From Aristolochia californica (Eukaryota; Streptophyta; Magnoliopsida; Piperales; Aristolochiaceae), in assembly GCA_029961685.1 (NCBI GenBank), contig JARWKL010000002.1, positions 23,900,908-23,964,907 on the forward strand: a DNA stretch of 64,000 nt, given 5' to 3'. A model generated the notes under the pieces. That model saw only the letters and a program-made list of their open reading frames with translations. It ran no database searches and was not told the origin of the DNA. The number at the start of each line of letters is the position of its first letter. Position 1 is the stretch's first letter. A program made the translations under genes and the position numbers. Positions 37,319 to 49,700 of this stretch are shown piece by piece.

Positions 37319-40300
37319 AATGCTCAGAGATATAATTCCAAAAAGTATTTGTGATTTTTAAGGATAGGCAAAAAGTGGGTTGTTTGGCTCTGGTAAATTA
37401 TCCAACCACTTGAGAATTTGATTTTTTCTACTCCTTGAAATTTTTGGATCATTAGGTCACTTGCGTCCTCAACATGTTTCTGGCATGCATATCCACCACA
37501 TTTAAAGCATGTTATGATCAGTTAGAAGTCCCTTTCCTATAAAAATTCACCAAGCTATTATTAGGAGTGTACTAGTGGAATTTCCCAAACAAGGATAACA
37601 AAACATTGAAGTTCATTTTTAGTGCGTGAAATTATTTTCTTCAGTTACATTTATTATAGTTTTCAAATTTTTCTGCACACATGAACTTTAAAATTTTCAT
37701 TTTGTGGCGATCTATTTGCCTTTTATCTTTTTTGTTTACGAAAAAAAAGGGAGAGTGAAAAATCAAGTTTGGATCTGAAAAAATATTTGAACATCCAAAA
37801 TGGAAATGCACAAATGCTAAGAGAGATAATTTGAAAAAGTATTCGTGATTTTTAAGGATAGGCAAAAAGTGGGTTGTTTGGCTTTGGTAAATATCCAACC
37901 ACTTGAGAATTTGATTTTTTCTACTCCTTGAAATTTTTTGGATCATTAGGTCACTTGCATCCTCAACATGTTTCTGGCTTGCATATCCACCACATTTAAA
38001 GCATGTTAGGATCAGTTAGAAGTCGCTTTCCTTTAAAATTCCACCAAGGTATTATTAGGGGCGGTACTAGTGGAATTTCCCAAACATGGATAACAAAACC
38101 TTGGAGTTTATTTTTAGTTCGTGAAATAATTTTTTCACTTACATTTATTGTAGTTTTCAAATTTTTTTGCATACATGAATTCTAAAATTTTCATTTTGTT
38201 GCGATCTATTTGCCTTACATATTGTTTTTACGAGAAAAATGGGATAGTGAAAACTCAAGTTTGGATCGGAAAAAAAATTTGAACATCCAAAATGGAAATG
38301 CACAAATGCTGAGAGAGATAATTTTAAAAAGTATCTGTGATTTTTAAGGATAAGCAAAAAGTGGGTTGTTTGTCTCTGGTAAAATATTCAGCCACTTTAG
38401 AATATAATGTTTTCTTCTCCTTGAAATTTTTGGATCATTAGGGTTCACTTGCATCCTCAACTTGTTTTTGGCATGCATATCCGCCACATTTAAAGCATGT
38501 TTGGATCTGTTAGAAGTCCCTTTCCTATATAATTCCACCAAGCTTTTATTAGGGGTTGTACTAGTGGAATTTCCCAAACATGGAAAACAAAACCTTGGAG
38601 TTCATTTTTAGTGTGGGAAATAATTTTCTTCACTTACATTTATTATAGGTTTAAAATTTTTTTGCATACATGAACTCTAAAATTTTCATTTTGTTGCGAT
38701 CTATTTGCCTTATATCTTTTTTGTTTACGAGAAAAATGGTAGAGTGAAAAATCATGTTTGGATTTGAAAAAAAAAATTGAACATCCAAAATGGAAATGCA
38801 CAAATTCTGAGAGACATAATTCAAAAAAGTATCTGTGAGTTTTAAGGACATGCAAAAAGTGGGTTGTTTGGCTCTGGTAAAATATCCAACCACTTGAGAA
38901 TTTCATTTTTTCTACTCCTTGAAATTTTTGGATCATTAGGTCACTCGCATCCTCAACATGTTTGTGCCATGAATATCCACCACATTTAAAGCATGGTACG
39001 ATCAGTTAGAAGTCCCATTCCTATAAAATTCCACCAAGCAATTATTAGGGGTTGTTTTAGTGGAATTTCCCAAACATGGATAAAAAAACCTTGGAGTACA
39101 TTTTTAGTGTGTGAAAAATTTTCTACACTTACATTTATTATAGTTTTAAATTTTTTTGCATACATGAACTCTAAAATTTTCATTTTGTTGCGATCTATTT
39201 GCCTCTTATCTTTTTTGTTTACGAGAGAAATGGGAGAGTGAAAACTCAAGTTTGGATCTGAAAAACAATTTGAACATCAAAAATGGAAATGCACAAATGT
39301 TGAGAGAGATAATTCCAAAAAGTATCAATTATTTTTAAGGACAGGCAAAAATGGGTAATTTGGCTCTGGTAAATATCCAACCACATGAGAATTTGATTTT
39401 TTCTTCTCCGTGAAATTTTTGGAACATTAGGTCAGTTGCATCCTCAACTTGTTTTTGGCATGCATATCTACCACATTTAAAGCATGTTAGGATAAGTTAG
39501 AAGTCCCTTCGCTACAAAATTCCACCAAGCTATTATTAGGGGTTGTACTAGTGGAATTTCCCAAACATTGATAACAAAACCTTGGCGTTCATTTTTAGTG
39601 CGTGATATAATTTTCTTCACTTACATTTATTATAGTTTTCATATTTTTTTGCATACATGAACTCTAAAATTTTCTTTTGTTGTGATCTTTTTTCCTTATA
39701 TATTTTTTGTTTACGAGAAAAATGGGAGAGTGAAAACTCAAGTTTGGATTCGAAAAAAAATTTGAACATCCAAAAAGGAAATGCACAAATGTTGAGATAG
39801 ATAATTCATAAAAGTATCTGTGATTTTTAAGGATAGGCAAAAAGTGGGGTATTTGGCTCTGGTAAAATATCTAACAATTTTAGAATTTGATTTTTTCTAC
39901 TCCTTGAAATTTTTGGATCATTAGGTCAGTTGCATACTCAACATGTTTCTGGCATGCATATCCACTACATTTAAAGCATGTTATGATCAGTAAGAAGTCC
40001 CTTCCATATAAAATTCCACCAAGCTATTATTAGGGGTTGTACTAGTGGAATTTCCCAAACATGGATAACAAAACCTTGGAGTTCATTTTTAGTGCGTGAA
40101 ATATTTTTCTTCACTTACATTTATTATAGTTTTCAATTTTTTTTGCATATATGAACTGCAAAATTTTCATTTTTTTGCCTATTTGCCTTATATCTTTTTT
40201 CTTTATGAGAAAAATGGGAGTGTGAAAACCCATGTTTGGATCCGAAAACAAATTTGAACTCCAAAATGGAAATTGACAAATGCTATGAGAGCAAATTCCA

Positions 40301-40849
40301 AAAAGTATATGTGATTTTTAAGGATAGGCAAAAAGTGGGTTGTTTGGCTCAGGTAAAATATCCAACCACTTGAGAATTTGAATTTTTCTACTCCTTGAAA
40401 TTTTTGGATCATTAGGTCACTTGCATCCTCAACATGTTTCTAGCATGCATATCCACCACATTTAAAGCATGTTAGGATAAGTTAGAAGTCCTTTGCTATA
40501 AAATTCCACCAAGCTATTATTAGGGGTTGTACTAGTGGAATTTCCAGAACATGGATAACAAAACCTAGGAGTTCATTTTTAGTGCGTGAAATAATTTTCT
40601 TCTCTTACATTTATTATAGTTTTCAATTTTTTTTGCATAGATGTACTCTAAAATTTTCATTTTGTTGTGATCTATTTGCCTTATATCCTTTTGGTTTACG
40701 AGAAAAAAAGGAGATTGAAAACTGAAGCTTGGATCTCAAAAAAAGTTTGAACATCCAAAATGGAAATGCACAAATGCTGAGGGAGATAATTCCAAAAAAT
40801 ATCTGAGATTTTTAAGGATAGGCAAAGAGTGGGTTGTTTGGCTCTGGTA

Positions 40850-40880
40850 AATATTCAAGCATATTTTAACTTAAGAATTT
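40850..40880 (+). other. Subfamily A to B switch point
   Basis: The monomer marked at 40698 opens with A-type sequence (GCATAGATG just upstream, TTGTTTGGCTC). From about 40,860 it reads CATATTTTAACTTAAG, then AGGCCACTTGC, GCATGGATACCACA and AGGGGGTTG, all B-type. The change happens at the position of the B-specific GTTAAC insertion, within one monomer. Both sides stay in the same orientation and phase. Confidence 0.85.
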
Positions 40881-41210
40881 AATATTTTCTACTCCTTGAA
40901 ATTTTTGGATCATCAGGCCACTTGCATCCTCAACATGCTTGTGGCATGCATGGATACCACATTTAAAACATGTTAGGATCAGTTAGAAGTCTCTTTCCAA
41001 TAAAATTCCACCAAGCTATTATTAGGGGGTTGAACTAGTGGAATTTCCCAAACATGGATAACAAAACCTTGGAGTTCATTTTTAGTGTGTGAAATAATTT
41101 TCTTCACTTAAATTTATTATAGTTTTCAAAATTTTTTGCACACATTAACTCTAAAATTTTCACTTTGTTGCGATCTATTTGCCTTATATCTTTGTTGTTT
41201 ACTAGAAAAA

Positions 41211-44200
41211 TGGGAGAGTGAAAACTCAAGTTTGGATCTGAAAAAAAACTTGAACATCCAAAATGGAAATGCACAAATGCTGTGAGAGATAATTCCAAAA
41301 AGTATCTATGATTTTTAAAGATAGGCAAAAAGTGGGTTGTCTTGCTCTAGTAAATATCCAGCCATACGTTAACTTGAGAATTTAATTTTTTCTACTCCTT
41401 GAAATTTTTGGATCATTAGGCCACTTGCATCCCCAACATGTTTGTGGCATGCATGGATACCACACTTAAAACATGTTAGGATCAGTTAGAAGTCTCTTTC
41501 CTATAAAATTCCACCAAGCTATTATTAGGGGGTTGTACTAGTGGAATTTCCCAAACATGGTTAACAAAACTTTGGAGTTCATTTTTAGTGCGTGAAATAA
41601 TTTTCTTCACTTACATTTATTATAGTTTTCAAATTTTTTTGCACATATGAACTCTAAAATTTTCACTTTGTTGCGATCTATTTACCTTATATCTTTTTTA
41701 TTTACGAGAAAAATGGGACAGTGAAAACTGAAGTTTGGATCTAAAAAAAAGTTTAACATCCAAAATGGAAATGCACAAATGCTGAGAGAAATAATTCCAA
41801 AAAGTGTCTGTGATTTTTAAGGATAGGGAAAAAGTGGGTTGTCTGGCTCTAGTAAATACCCAACCGGTTAACTTGAGAATTTAATTTTTTCTACTCCTTG
41901 AAATTTTTGGATCATTAGGCCACTTGCATTCTCAACATGTTTGTGGCATGCATGGATACCACACTTAATAAATGTTTGGAGCAGTTGGAAGTCTCTTTCC
42001 TATAAAATTCCACCAAGCTATTATTAGGGGGTTGTACTCCTGGAATTTCCCAAACGTGGATAAGGAAACTTTGGAGTTCATTTTTAGTGCGCGAAATAAT
42101 TTTCTTCACTTACATTTATTATAGTGTTCAAATTTTTTTGCATGCATGAACTTTAAAATTTTCATTTTGTTGCGTTCTGTTTGCCTTATATCTTTTTTGT
42201 TTACGAGAAAAATGGGAGAGTGAAAACTCAAGTTTGGATCTGAAAAAAGATTTGAACATCCAAAATGGAAATGCACAAATGCTGACAGAGATAATTCCAA
42301 AAAGTATCTGTGATTTTAAAGGATTGGCAAAAAGTGCGTTGTTTGGCTCTGGTAAATATCCAACCACACATTAACTTGAGAATTTAATTTTTTCCACTCC
42401 TTGAAATTTTTGGATCATTAGGCCACTTGCATCCTCAACATGTTTGTGGCATGCATGGATACCACACTTAAAACATGTTAGGATCAGTTAGAAGTCTCTT
42501 TCCTATAAAATTCCACCAAGCTATTATTAGGGGGTTGAACTAGTGGAATTTCCCAAACATGGATAACAAAACTTTGGAGTTCATTTTTAGTGAGTGAAAT
42601 AATTTTCTTCACTGATATTTATTATAGTTTTCAAATTTTTTTGCACACATGAACTCTAAAATTTTCACTTTGTTGCGATCTATTTGCCTTATATCTTTTT
42701 TGTTTGCTAGAAAAATGGGAGAGTGAAAACTCAAGTTTGGATCTGAAAAAAAATTTGAACATCCAAAATGGAAATCCACAAATTCTGAAAGAGATGATTC
42801 CAAAAAGTATCAGTCATTTTTATGGATAGGCAAAAAGTGGGTTGTCTTGCTCTGGTAAATATCCATCCATATGTTAACTTGAGAATTTAATTTTTTCTAC
42901 TCCTTGAAATTTTTTGATCATCAGGTCACTTGCATCCTCAACATGTTTGTGGCATGCATGGATACCACACTTAAAACATGTTAGGATCAGTTAGAAGTCT
43001 CTTTCCTATAAAATTCCACCAAGCTATTATTAGGGGGTTGTACTAGTGGAATTTCCCAAACATGGTTAACAAAACTCTGGAGTTCATTTTTAGTGCGTGA
43101 AATAATTTTCTTCACGTACATTTATTATAGTTTTCAAATTTTTTTGCACATATGAACTCTAAAATTTTCACTTTGTTGCGATCTAATTACCTTATATCTT
43201 TTTTGTTTACGAGAAAAATGGGAAAGTGAAAACTGAAGTTTGCATCTAAAAAAAAAATTGAACATCCAAAATGGAAATGCACAAATGCTGAGAGAGATAA
43301 TTCCAAAAAGTTTCTGTGATTTTTAAGGATAGGCAAAAAGTGGGTTGTCTGGCTCTAGTAAATATCCAACCACACGTTAACTTGAGAATTTAATTTTTTC
43401 TACACCTTGAAATTTTCTGATCATTAGGCCACTTGCATGCTCATAATGTTTGTGGCATGCATGGATACCACACTTAAAACATGTTTGGAGTAGTTGGAAG
43501 TCTCTTTCCTATAAAATTCCACCAAGCTATTATTAGGGGGTTGTACTCCTAGAATTTCCCAAACGTGGATAACAAAACTTTGGAGTTCATTTTTAGTGTG
43601 TGAAATAATTTTCTTCACTTACATTTATTACAGTGTTCAAATTTTTTTGCATGCATGAAATTTAAAATTTTCATTTTGTTGCGTTCTGTTTGCCTTATAT
43701 CTTTTTTGTTTACGAGAAAAATGGGAGAGTGAAAACTCAAGTTTGGATCTGAAAAAAGATTTGAACATCCAAAATGGAAATGCACAAATGCTGACAGAGA
43801 TAATTCCAAAAAGTATCTGTGATTTTTAAGGATTGGCAAAAAGTGGGTTGTTTGGCTCTGGTAAATATCCAACCACACGTTAACTTGAGAATTTAATTTT
43901 TTCTACTCCTTGAAATTTTTGGATGAATAGGCCACTTGCATCCTCAACATGTTTGTGGCATGCATGGATACCACACTTAAAACATGTTAGGATCAGTTAA
44001 AGTCTCTTTCCTATAAAATTCCACCAAGCTATTATTAGGTAGTTGTACTAGTGGAATTTCCCAAACATGGATAACAAAACTTTGGAGTTCATTTTTAAGT
44101 ACATGAAATAATTTTCTTCACTTACATTTATTATAGTTTTCAAATTTTTTTGCACACATGAACTCTACAATTTTTATTTTGTTGCGATCTATTTGCCTTA

Positions 44201-44214
44201 TACCTTTTTTGTTT
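41211..44214 (+). repeat. b1-b2-b3 trimeric HOR, two adjacent copies (~1,505 bp each)
   Basis: b1 (41211, 42706) has CTAGAAAAATGGG and GGGTTGTCTTGCTC with CCATAC or CCATAT before GTTAAC. b2 (41704, 43209) has TTACCTTATATC, GAAAACTGAAGTTTG, GATCTAAAAAA and TTGTCTGGCTCTAG, and ends in TTTGGAGCAGTTGGAAG or TTTGGAGTAGTTGGAAG, GTACTCCT and CAAACGTGGATAA. b3 (42203, 43712) has GTGTTCAAAT, TTGCGTTCTGTTTGCC and GCTGACAGAG. The spacing is 1,495-1,509 bases between corresponding markers. Confidence 0.88.
42431..42484 (+). repeat. Conserved nested dyad in the monomer (B exemplar)
   Basis: ATCCTCAACATGTTT (42431-42445) and AAACATGTTAGGAT (42471-42484) are reverse complements apart from one bulged C, around a 25-base loop. 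The loop itself carries GTGG...CCAC and GCATGC. The same dyad, usually with 11-12 base arms, is recognisable in most A and C monomers, so it recurs roughly 130 times in the window. It could extrude as a hairpin. No function is shown. Confidence 0.75.
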
Positions 44215-45220
44215 AGAAGAAAAATGGGAAAGTGAAAACTCAAGTTTGGATCTGAAAAAAAATTTTAACATCCAAAATGGAAATGCACAAATTCTGAGAG
44301 AAATAATTCCAAAAAGTATCTGTGATTTTGATGGATAGGCAAAAAGTGGGTTGTTTGGCTCCCGTAAAATATCCAACCACATTTTAACTTGAGAATTTAA
44401 TTTTTTCTACTCGTAATTTTTGGATCATCAGGCCACTTGCATCCTCTACATGTTTGGGGCATGCATATCCATGACACTTAAAACATGCTAGGATCAGTTA
44501 GAAGTCTCTTTCCTATAAAATTCCACCACGCTATTATTAGGGGGTTGAACCAGTGGAATTTCCCAAACATGGATAACAAAACTTTGGAGTTCATTTTTAG
44601 GGCGTGATATAATTTTCTTCACTTACATATATTTTAGTTTTCAAATTTTTTTGCACACATGAACTCTAAAATTTTCATTTTCTTGCGATCTTTTTGCCTT
44701 ATATCTTTTTGGTTTACGAGAAAAATGGAAGAGTGAAAACTCAAGTTTGGATCTGAAAAAAAAAAATTGAACTTCCAAAATAGAAATGCACAAATGCTGA
44801 GAGAGATAATTCCAAAAAATATCTGAGATTTTTAAGGATAGGCAAAAAGTGGGTTATTTTGCTTTGGTTAATATCCAACCACACGTTAACATGAGAATTT
44901 AATTTTTTCTACTGCTTGAAATTTTTGGATCGGTTTGCCACTTGCATCCTCAACATGTTTGTGACATGCATGGATAGCACACTTAAAACGTGTTAGGATC
45001 AGTTGGAAGTCTCTTTCCTATAAAATTCCACCAAGCTATTATTAGGGGGTTGTACTAGTGGAATTTCCTAAACATGGTTAACAAAACTTTGGAGTTCCTT
45101 TATAGTGCGTGAAATAATTTTCTTCACTTACATTGATTATAGTTTTCAATTTTTTTTGCACACATGAACTCTAAAATTTTCACTTTGTTGCGATCTATTT
45201 GCCTTATATCTTTTTTGTTT

Positions 45221-46730
45221 ACGAGAAAAATGGGAGACTGAAAACTCAAGTTTGGATCTGAAAAAAAATTTGAACATCCAAAATGGAAATGCACAACTGC
45301 AGAGAGAGATAATTCCAAAAAGCATCTGTGATTTTTAAGGATAGGCAAAAAGTGGGTTGTCTAGCTCTAGTAAATATCCATCCATACGTTATCTTGAGAA
45401 TTTAATTTTTTCTACTCCTTGAAATATTTGGATCATTAGGCCACTTACATCCTCAACATGTTTGTGGCGTGCATGGATACCACACTTAAAACATGTTAGG
45501 ATCAGTTAGAAGTCTCTTTCCTATTAAATTCCACCAAGCTATTATTAGGGGGTTGTACTAGGGGAATTTCCTAAACATGGTTAAAAAAACTTTGGAGTTC
45601 ATTTTTAGTGCGTGAAATAATTTTCTTCACTTACATTTATTATAGTTTTCAAATTTTTTTGCAAGTATGAACTCTAAAATTTTCCCTTTGTTGTGATCTA
45701 TTTACCTTATATCTTTTTTGTTTACGAGAAAAATGGGACAGTGAAAACTGAACTTTGGATCTAAAAAAAATTTGAACATCCAAAATGGAAATGCACAAAT
45801 GCTGAGAGAGATAATTCCAAAAAGTGTCTGTGATTTTTAAGGTTAGGTAAAAACTGGGTTGTCTGGCTCTAGTAAATATCCAACAACACGTTAACTTGAG
45901 AATTTAATTTTTTCTACTCCTTGAAATTTTTGGATCATTAGGCCACTAGCATCCTCAACTTGTTTGTGGCATGCATGGATACCACACTTAAAACATGTTT
46001 GGAGCAGTTGGAAGTCTCTTTCCTATAAAATTCCACCAAGCTATTATTAGGGGGTTGTACTCCTAGAATTTCCCAAACGTGGATAACAAAACTTTGGTGT
46101 TCATTTTTAGTTCGTGAAATAATTTTCTTCACTTACATTTATTATAGTGTTCAAATTTTTTTGCAGGCATGAACTTTAAAATTTTCATTTTGTTGCGTTC
46201 TGTTTGCCTTATATCTTTTTTGTTTACGAGAAAAATGGGAGAGTGAAAACTCAAGTTTGGTTCTGAAAAAAAATTTGAACAACCAAAATGGAAATGCACA
46301 AATGGTAAGAGAGATAATTCCAAAAATTATCTGTGATTTTTAAGCAAAGGCAAAAAGTGGGATGTTTGGCTCTAGTAAATATCCAACCACACGTTTACTT
46401 GAGAATTTAATTTTTTCTTCTCGTTGAAATTTTTGAATCATTAGGCCACTTGCATCCTCAACATGTTTGTCGCATGCATATCCACCACACTTAAAAATTT
46501 GTTAGGATCAGTTAGAAAGTGTCTTTCCTATAAAATTCCACCAAGCTATTATCAGGCGATTGTACTAGTGGAATTTCCCAAACATGGATAACAAAACCTT
46601 GGAGTTCATTTTTAGTGCGTGAAATAATTTTCTTCACTTACATTTATTATAGTTTTAAAATTTTTTTGCACACATGCACTCCAAAATTTTCATTTTGTTG
46701 CGATCTATTTGCCTTATATCTTTTTTGTTT
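45221..46730 (+). repeat. b1-b2-b3 trimeric HOR, third copy
   Basis: Monomers 45221 (TTGTCTAGCTCTAG, CCATACGTTATC), 45724 (TTACCTTATATC, TTTGGAGCAGTTGG, GTACTCCTAG, CAAACGTGG) and 46226 (TTGCGTTCTGTTTGCC) repeat the b1-b2-b3 order. Two other monomers (44215 and 44716) separate this copy from copy 2, so the HOR is interrupted: the offset from copy 2 is ~2,515 bases, five monomers. Monomer 46226 loses the GCTGACAGAG state. Confidence 0.86.
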
Positions 46731-49700
46731 ATGAGAAAAATGGGAGAGTGAAAACTCAAGTTTAGATCTGAAAGAAATTCAAACATCCAAAATAGAAATG
46801 CACAAATGCTGAGAGAGATAATTCCAAAAAGTATCTGTGACTTTCAAGGATAGGCAAAAAGTGCGTTGTTTGGCTCTGGTAAATATCCAACCACACTTTA
46901 ATTTGACAATTTACTTTTTTCTACTCCTTGAAATTTTAGAATTATTAGGCCACTTGCATCCTCAAAATGTTTGTGGCATGCATGGATACCACATTTAAAA
47001 CATGTTAGGATCAGTTAGAAGTCTCTTTCCTATAAAATTCCACCAAGCTATTATTAGGGGGTTGTACTAGTGGAATTTCCCAAACAAGGATAACAAAAAT
47101 TCCGAGTTCATTTTTAGTGCGTGAAATAATTTTCTTCACTTACATTTAATATAATTTTCAAATTTTTTTGCACACATGAACTCTAAATTTTTCATTTTGA
47201 TGTGATCTATTTGCCTTATATCTTTTTTTTTACGAGAAAAATAGGAGAGTGAAAACTCGAAGTTTGGATCTGAAAAAAATTTTGAACATCCAAAATGGAA
47301 ATGCACAAATGCTGAGAGAGATAATTAAAAAAAGTATCTGTGATTTTTAAGTATAGGCAAAAAGTGGATTCTTTTGCTCTAGTAAATATCCAACAACACA
47401 TTAACTCAAGAAATTAATTTTGTATCATTAGGCCACTTGCATCCTCAACATGTTTATGGCATGCATGGATACCACACTTAAAACATGTTACGATCAGTTA
47501 GAAGTCTCTTTCCTATAAAATTCCACCAAGCTATTATTAGGGGGTTGTACTAGTTGAATTTCCCAACGATGGATAAAAAAACTTTGGAGTTCATTTTTAG
47601 TACGTGAAATAATTTTCTTCACTCACATTTATTATAGTTTTCAAATTTTTTTGCACACATGAACTCTAAAATTTTCATTTTGTTGTGATCAATTTGCCAT
47701 ATATCTTTTTTTTACGAGAAAAATGGGAGAGTGAAAACTCAAGTTTTGGATTTGAAAAAAAAATTGAACATCCAAAATGGAAATTCACATATGCTGAGAG
47801 AGATAATTCCATAAAGTATCTGTGATGTTTAAGCATAGGCAAAAAGTGGGATGTTTGGCTCTGGTAAATATCCAACCACACGTTAACTTGAGAATTTAAT
47901 TTTTTCTACTGCTTGAAAATTTTGGATGAATAGGCCACTTGCATCCTCAACATGTTTGTGGCATGCATGGATACCACACTTAAAAACATGTTAGGATCAG
48001 TTAGAAGTCTCTTTCCTATAAAATTCCACACAACTATTCTTAGGGGGTTGTACTAGTGGAATTTCCCAAACATGGATAACAAAACATTGGAGTTCATTTC
48101 TAGTGCGTGAAATAATTTTCTTCACTTACATTTATTGTAATTTTCATATTTTTTTCAACCATGAACTCTAAAATTTTTATTTTGTTGTGATCTATTTACC
48201 ATATATCTTTTTTGTTTACGAGGAAAATGGGAGAGTGAAAACTCAAGTTTGAATCTGAAAAAAAAATTTGAACATCCAAAATGGAAATTCACAAATGCTG
48301 AGACAGATAATTCCAAAAAGTATCTGTAATTTTTTAGGATAGGCAAAAAGTGGGTTGTTTGGCTCTGGTAAATATCCAACCACACGTTAACTTGAGATTT
48401 TAATTTTTTCTACTCCTAGAAATTTTTGGATCATTAGGCCACTTGCATCCTCAACATGTTTGTGGCATGCATGGATACCACACTTAAAACATGTAAGGAT
48501 CAGTTAGAAGTCTCTTTCCTATAAAATTCCACGAAGCTATTATTAGGGGGTTGTACAAGTAGAATTTCCTGAACATGGAAAACAAAACTTCCGAGTTCAT
48601 TTTTAGTGCGTGAAATAATTTTCTTCACTTACATTTATTATAGTTTTAGAAATTTTTTGCTCACATGAACTCTAAAATTTTCATTTTGTTGTGATCTTTT
48701 TTGCCTTATATCTTTTTTGTTTTGGAGAAAAATGGGAAAGTGAAAACTCAAGTTTGGATCTGAAAAAACATTTGAACATCCAAAATGGAAATGCACAAAT
48801 ACTGAGAGAGATAATTCCACAAAGTATTTGTGATTTTCTAGGAAAGGGAAAAAGTGGGTTGTTTGGCTCAGGTAAATATCCAACCATACGTTAATTTGAG
48901 AATTTAATTTTTTCTACTTGAAATTTTAGGATCATTAGGCCACTGGCATCCTCAACATGTTTGTGCCATGCATGGATACCACACTTAAAACATTTTAGGA
49001 TCAGTTAGAAATCTCTTTCCTATAAAATTCCACCAAGCTATTATTAGGGGGTTGTACAAGTGGAATTTCCCAAACATGGATAACAAAACTTTGGTGTTCA
49101 TTTTTAGTGCATGAAATTATTTTCTTCACATACATCTATTATAGTTTTCAAATTTTTTTGCACTCATGAACTCTAAAATTTTCATTTTGTTGCGATCTAT
49201 TTGCCTTATATCTTTTTTGTTGACGAGAAAAATGGGAGAGTGAAACTTCCTGTTTGGATCTAAAAAAAAAATTTGAACATCCAAAATGGAAATGTACAAA
49301 TGCTGAGAGAGATAATACCAAAAAGTATCTGTGATTTTAAAAGATAGGCAAAAAGTGGGTTGTTTGGGTCTGGTAAATATCCAACCACACGCTAACTTGA
49401 GAATTTAATTTTTTCTACTCACAAAAATTTTTGGATCATTAGGCTACTTGCATCCTCAACATGTTTGTGGCATGCATCGATACCACTCTAAAAACATGTT
49501 AAGATCAGTTAGAAGTCTATTGCCTATAAAGTTCCACCATGCTATTATTAGGGGGTTGTACTAGTGGAATTTCCCAAACATGGATAACAAAATTTCTGAG
49601 TTCACTTTTAGTGCATGAAATAATTTTCTTCACTTGCATTTATAATTGTTTTCAAATTTTTTTGCACACGTGAACTCTAAAATTTTCATTTTGTTGCGAT

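Larger units (their letters stand above)
1..40860 (+). repeat. Satellite subfamily A block (~495-bp monomers, plus orientation)
   Basis: About 85 monomers. Diagnostic states are: CCAACCACTTGAG with no insertion, AGGTCACTTGC, GGCATGCATATCCACC, ACATTTAAAGCATG, AGAAGTCCCTTTCC, AGGGGTTGTAC, and AAAACCTTGGAG. Phase-marker positions show the spacing: 4, 500, 993, 1486, 1984, 2480, 2973, 3469, 3967, 4460, 4946, 5442, 5934, 6424, 6919, 7418, 7910, then 8710 (after a deletion), 9204, 9697, 10189, 10673, 11160, 11656, 12151, 12644, 13141, 13637, 14119, 14610, 15105, 15599, 16094, 16575, 17067, 17561, 18026, 18523, 19017, 19990, 20485, 20980, 21474, 21954, 22447, 22925, 23421, 23919, 24414, 24908, 25381, 25879, 26371, 26870, 27365, 27861, 28240, 28733, 29225, 29721, 30215, 30708, 31204, 31702, 32196, 32689, 33181, 33679, 34174, 34656, 35139, 35584, 36063, 36556, 37274, 37739, 38230, 38727, 39221, 39713, 40205, 40698. 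Outlying spacings mark deletions, annotated separately. Confidence 0.93.
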
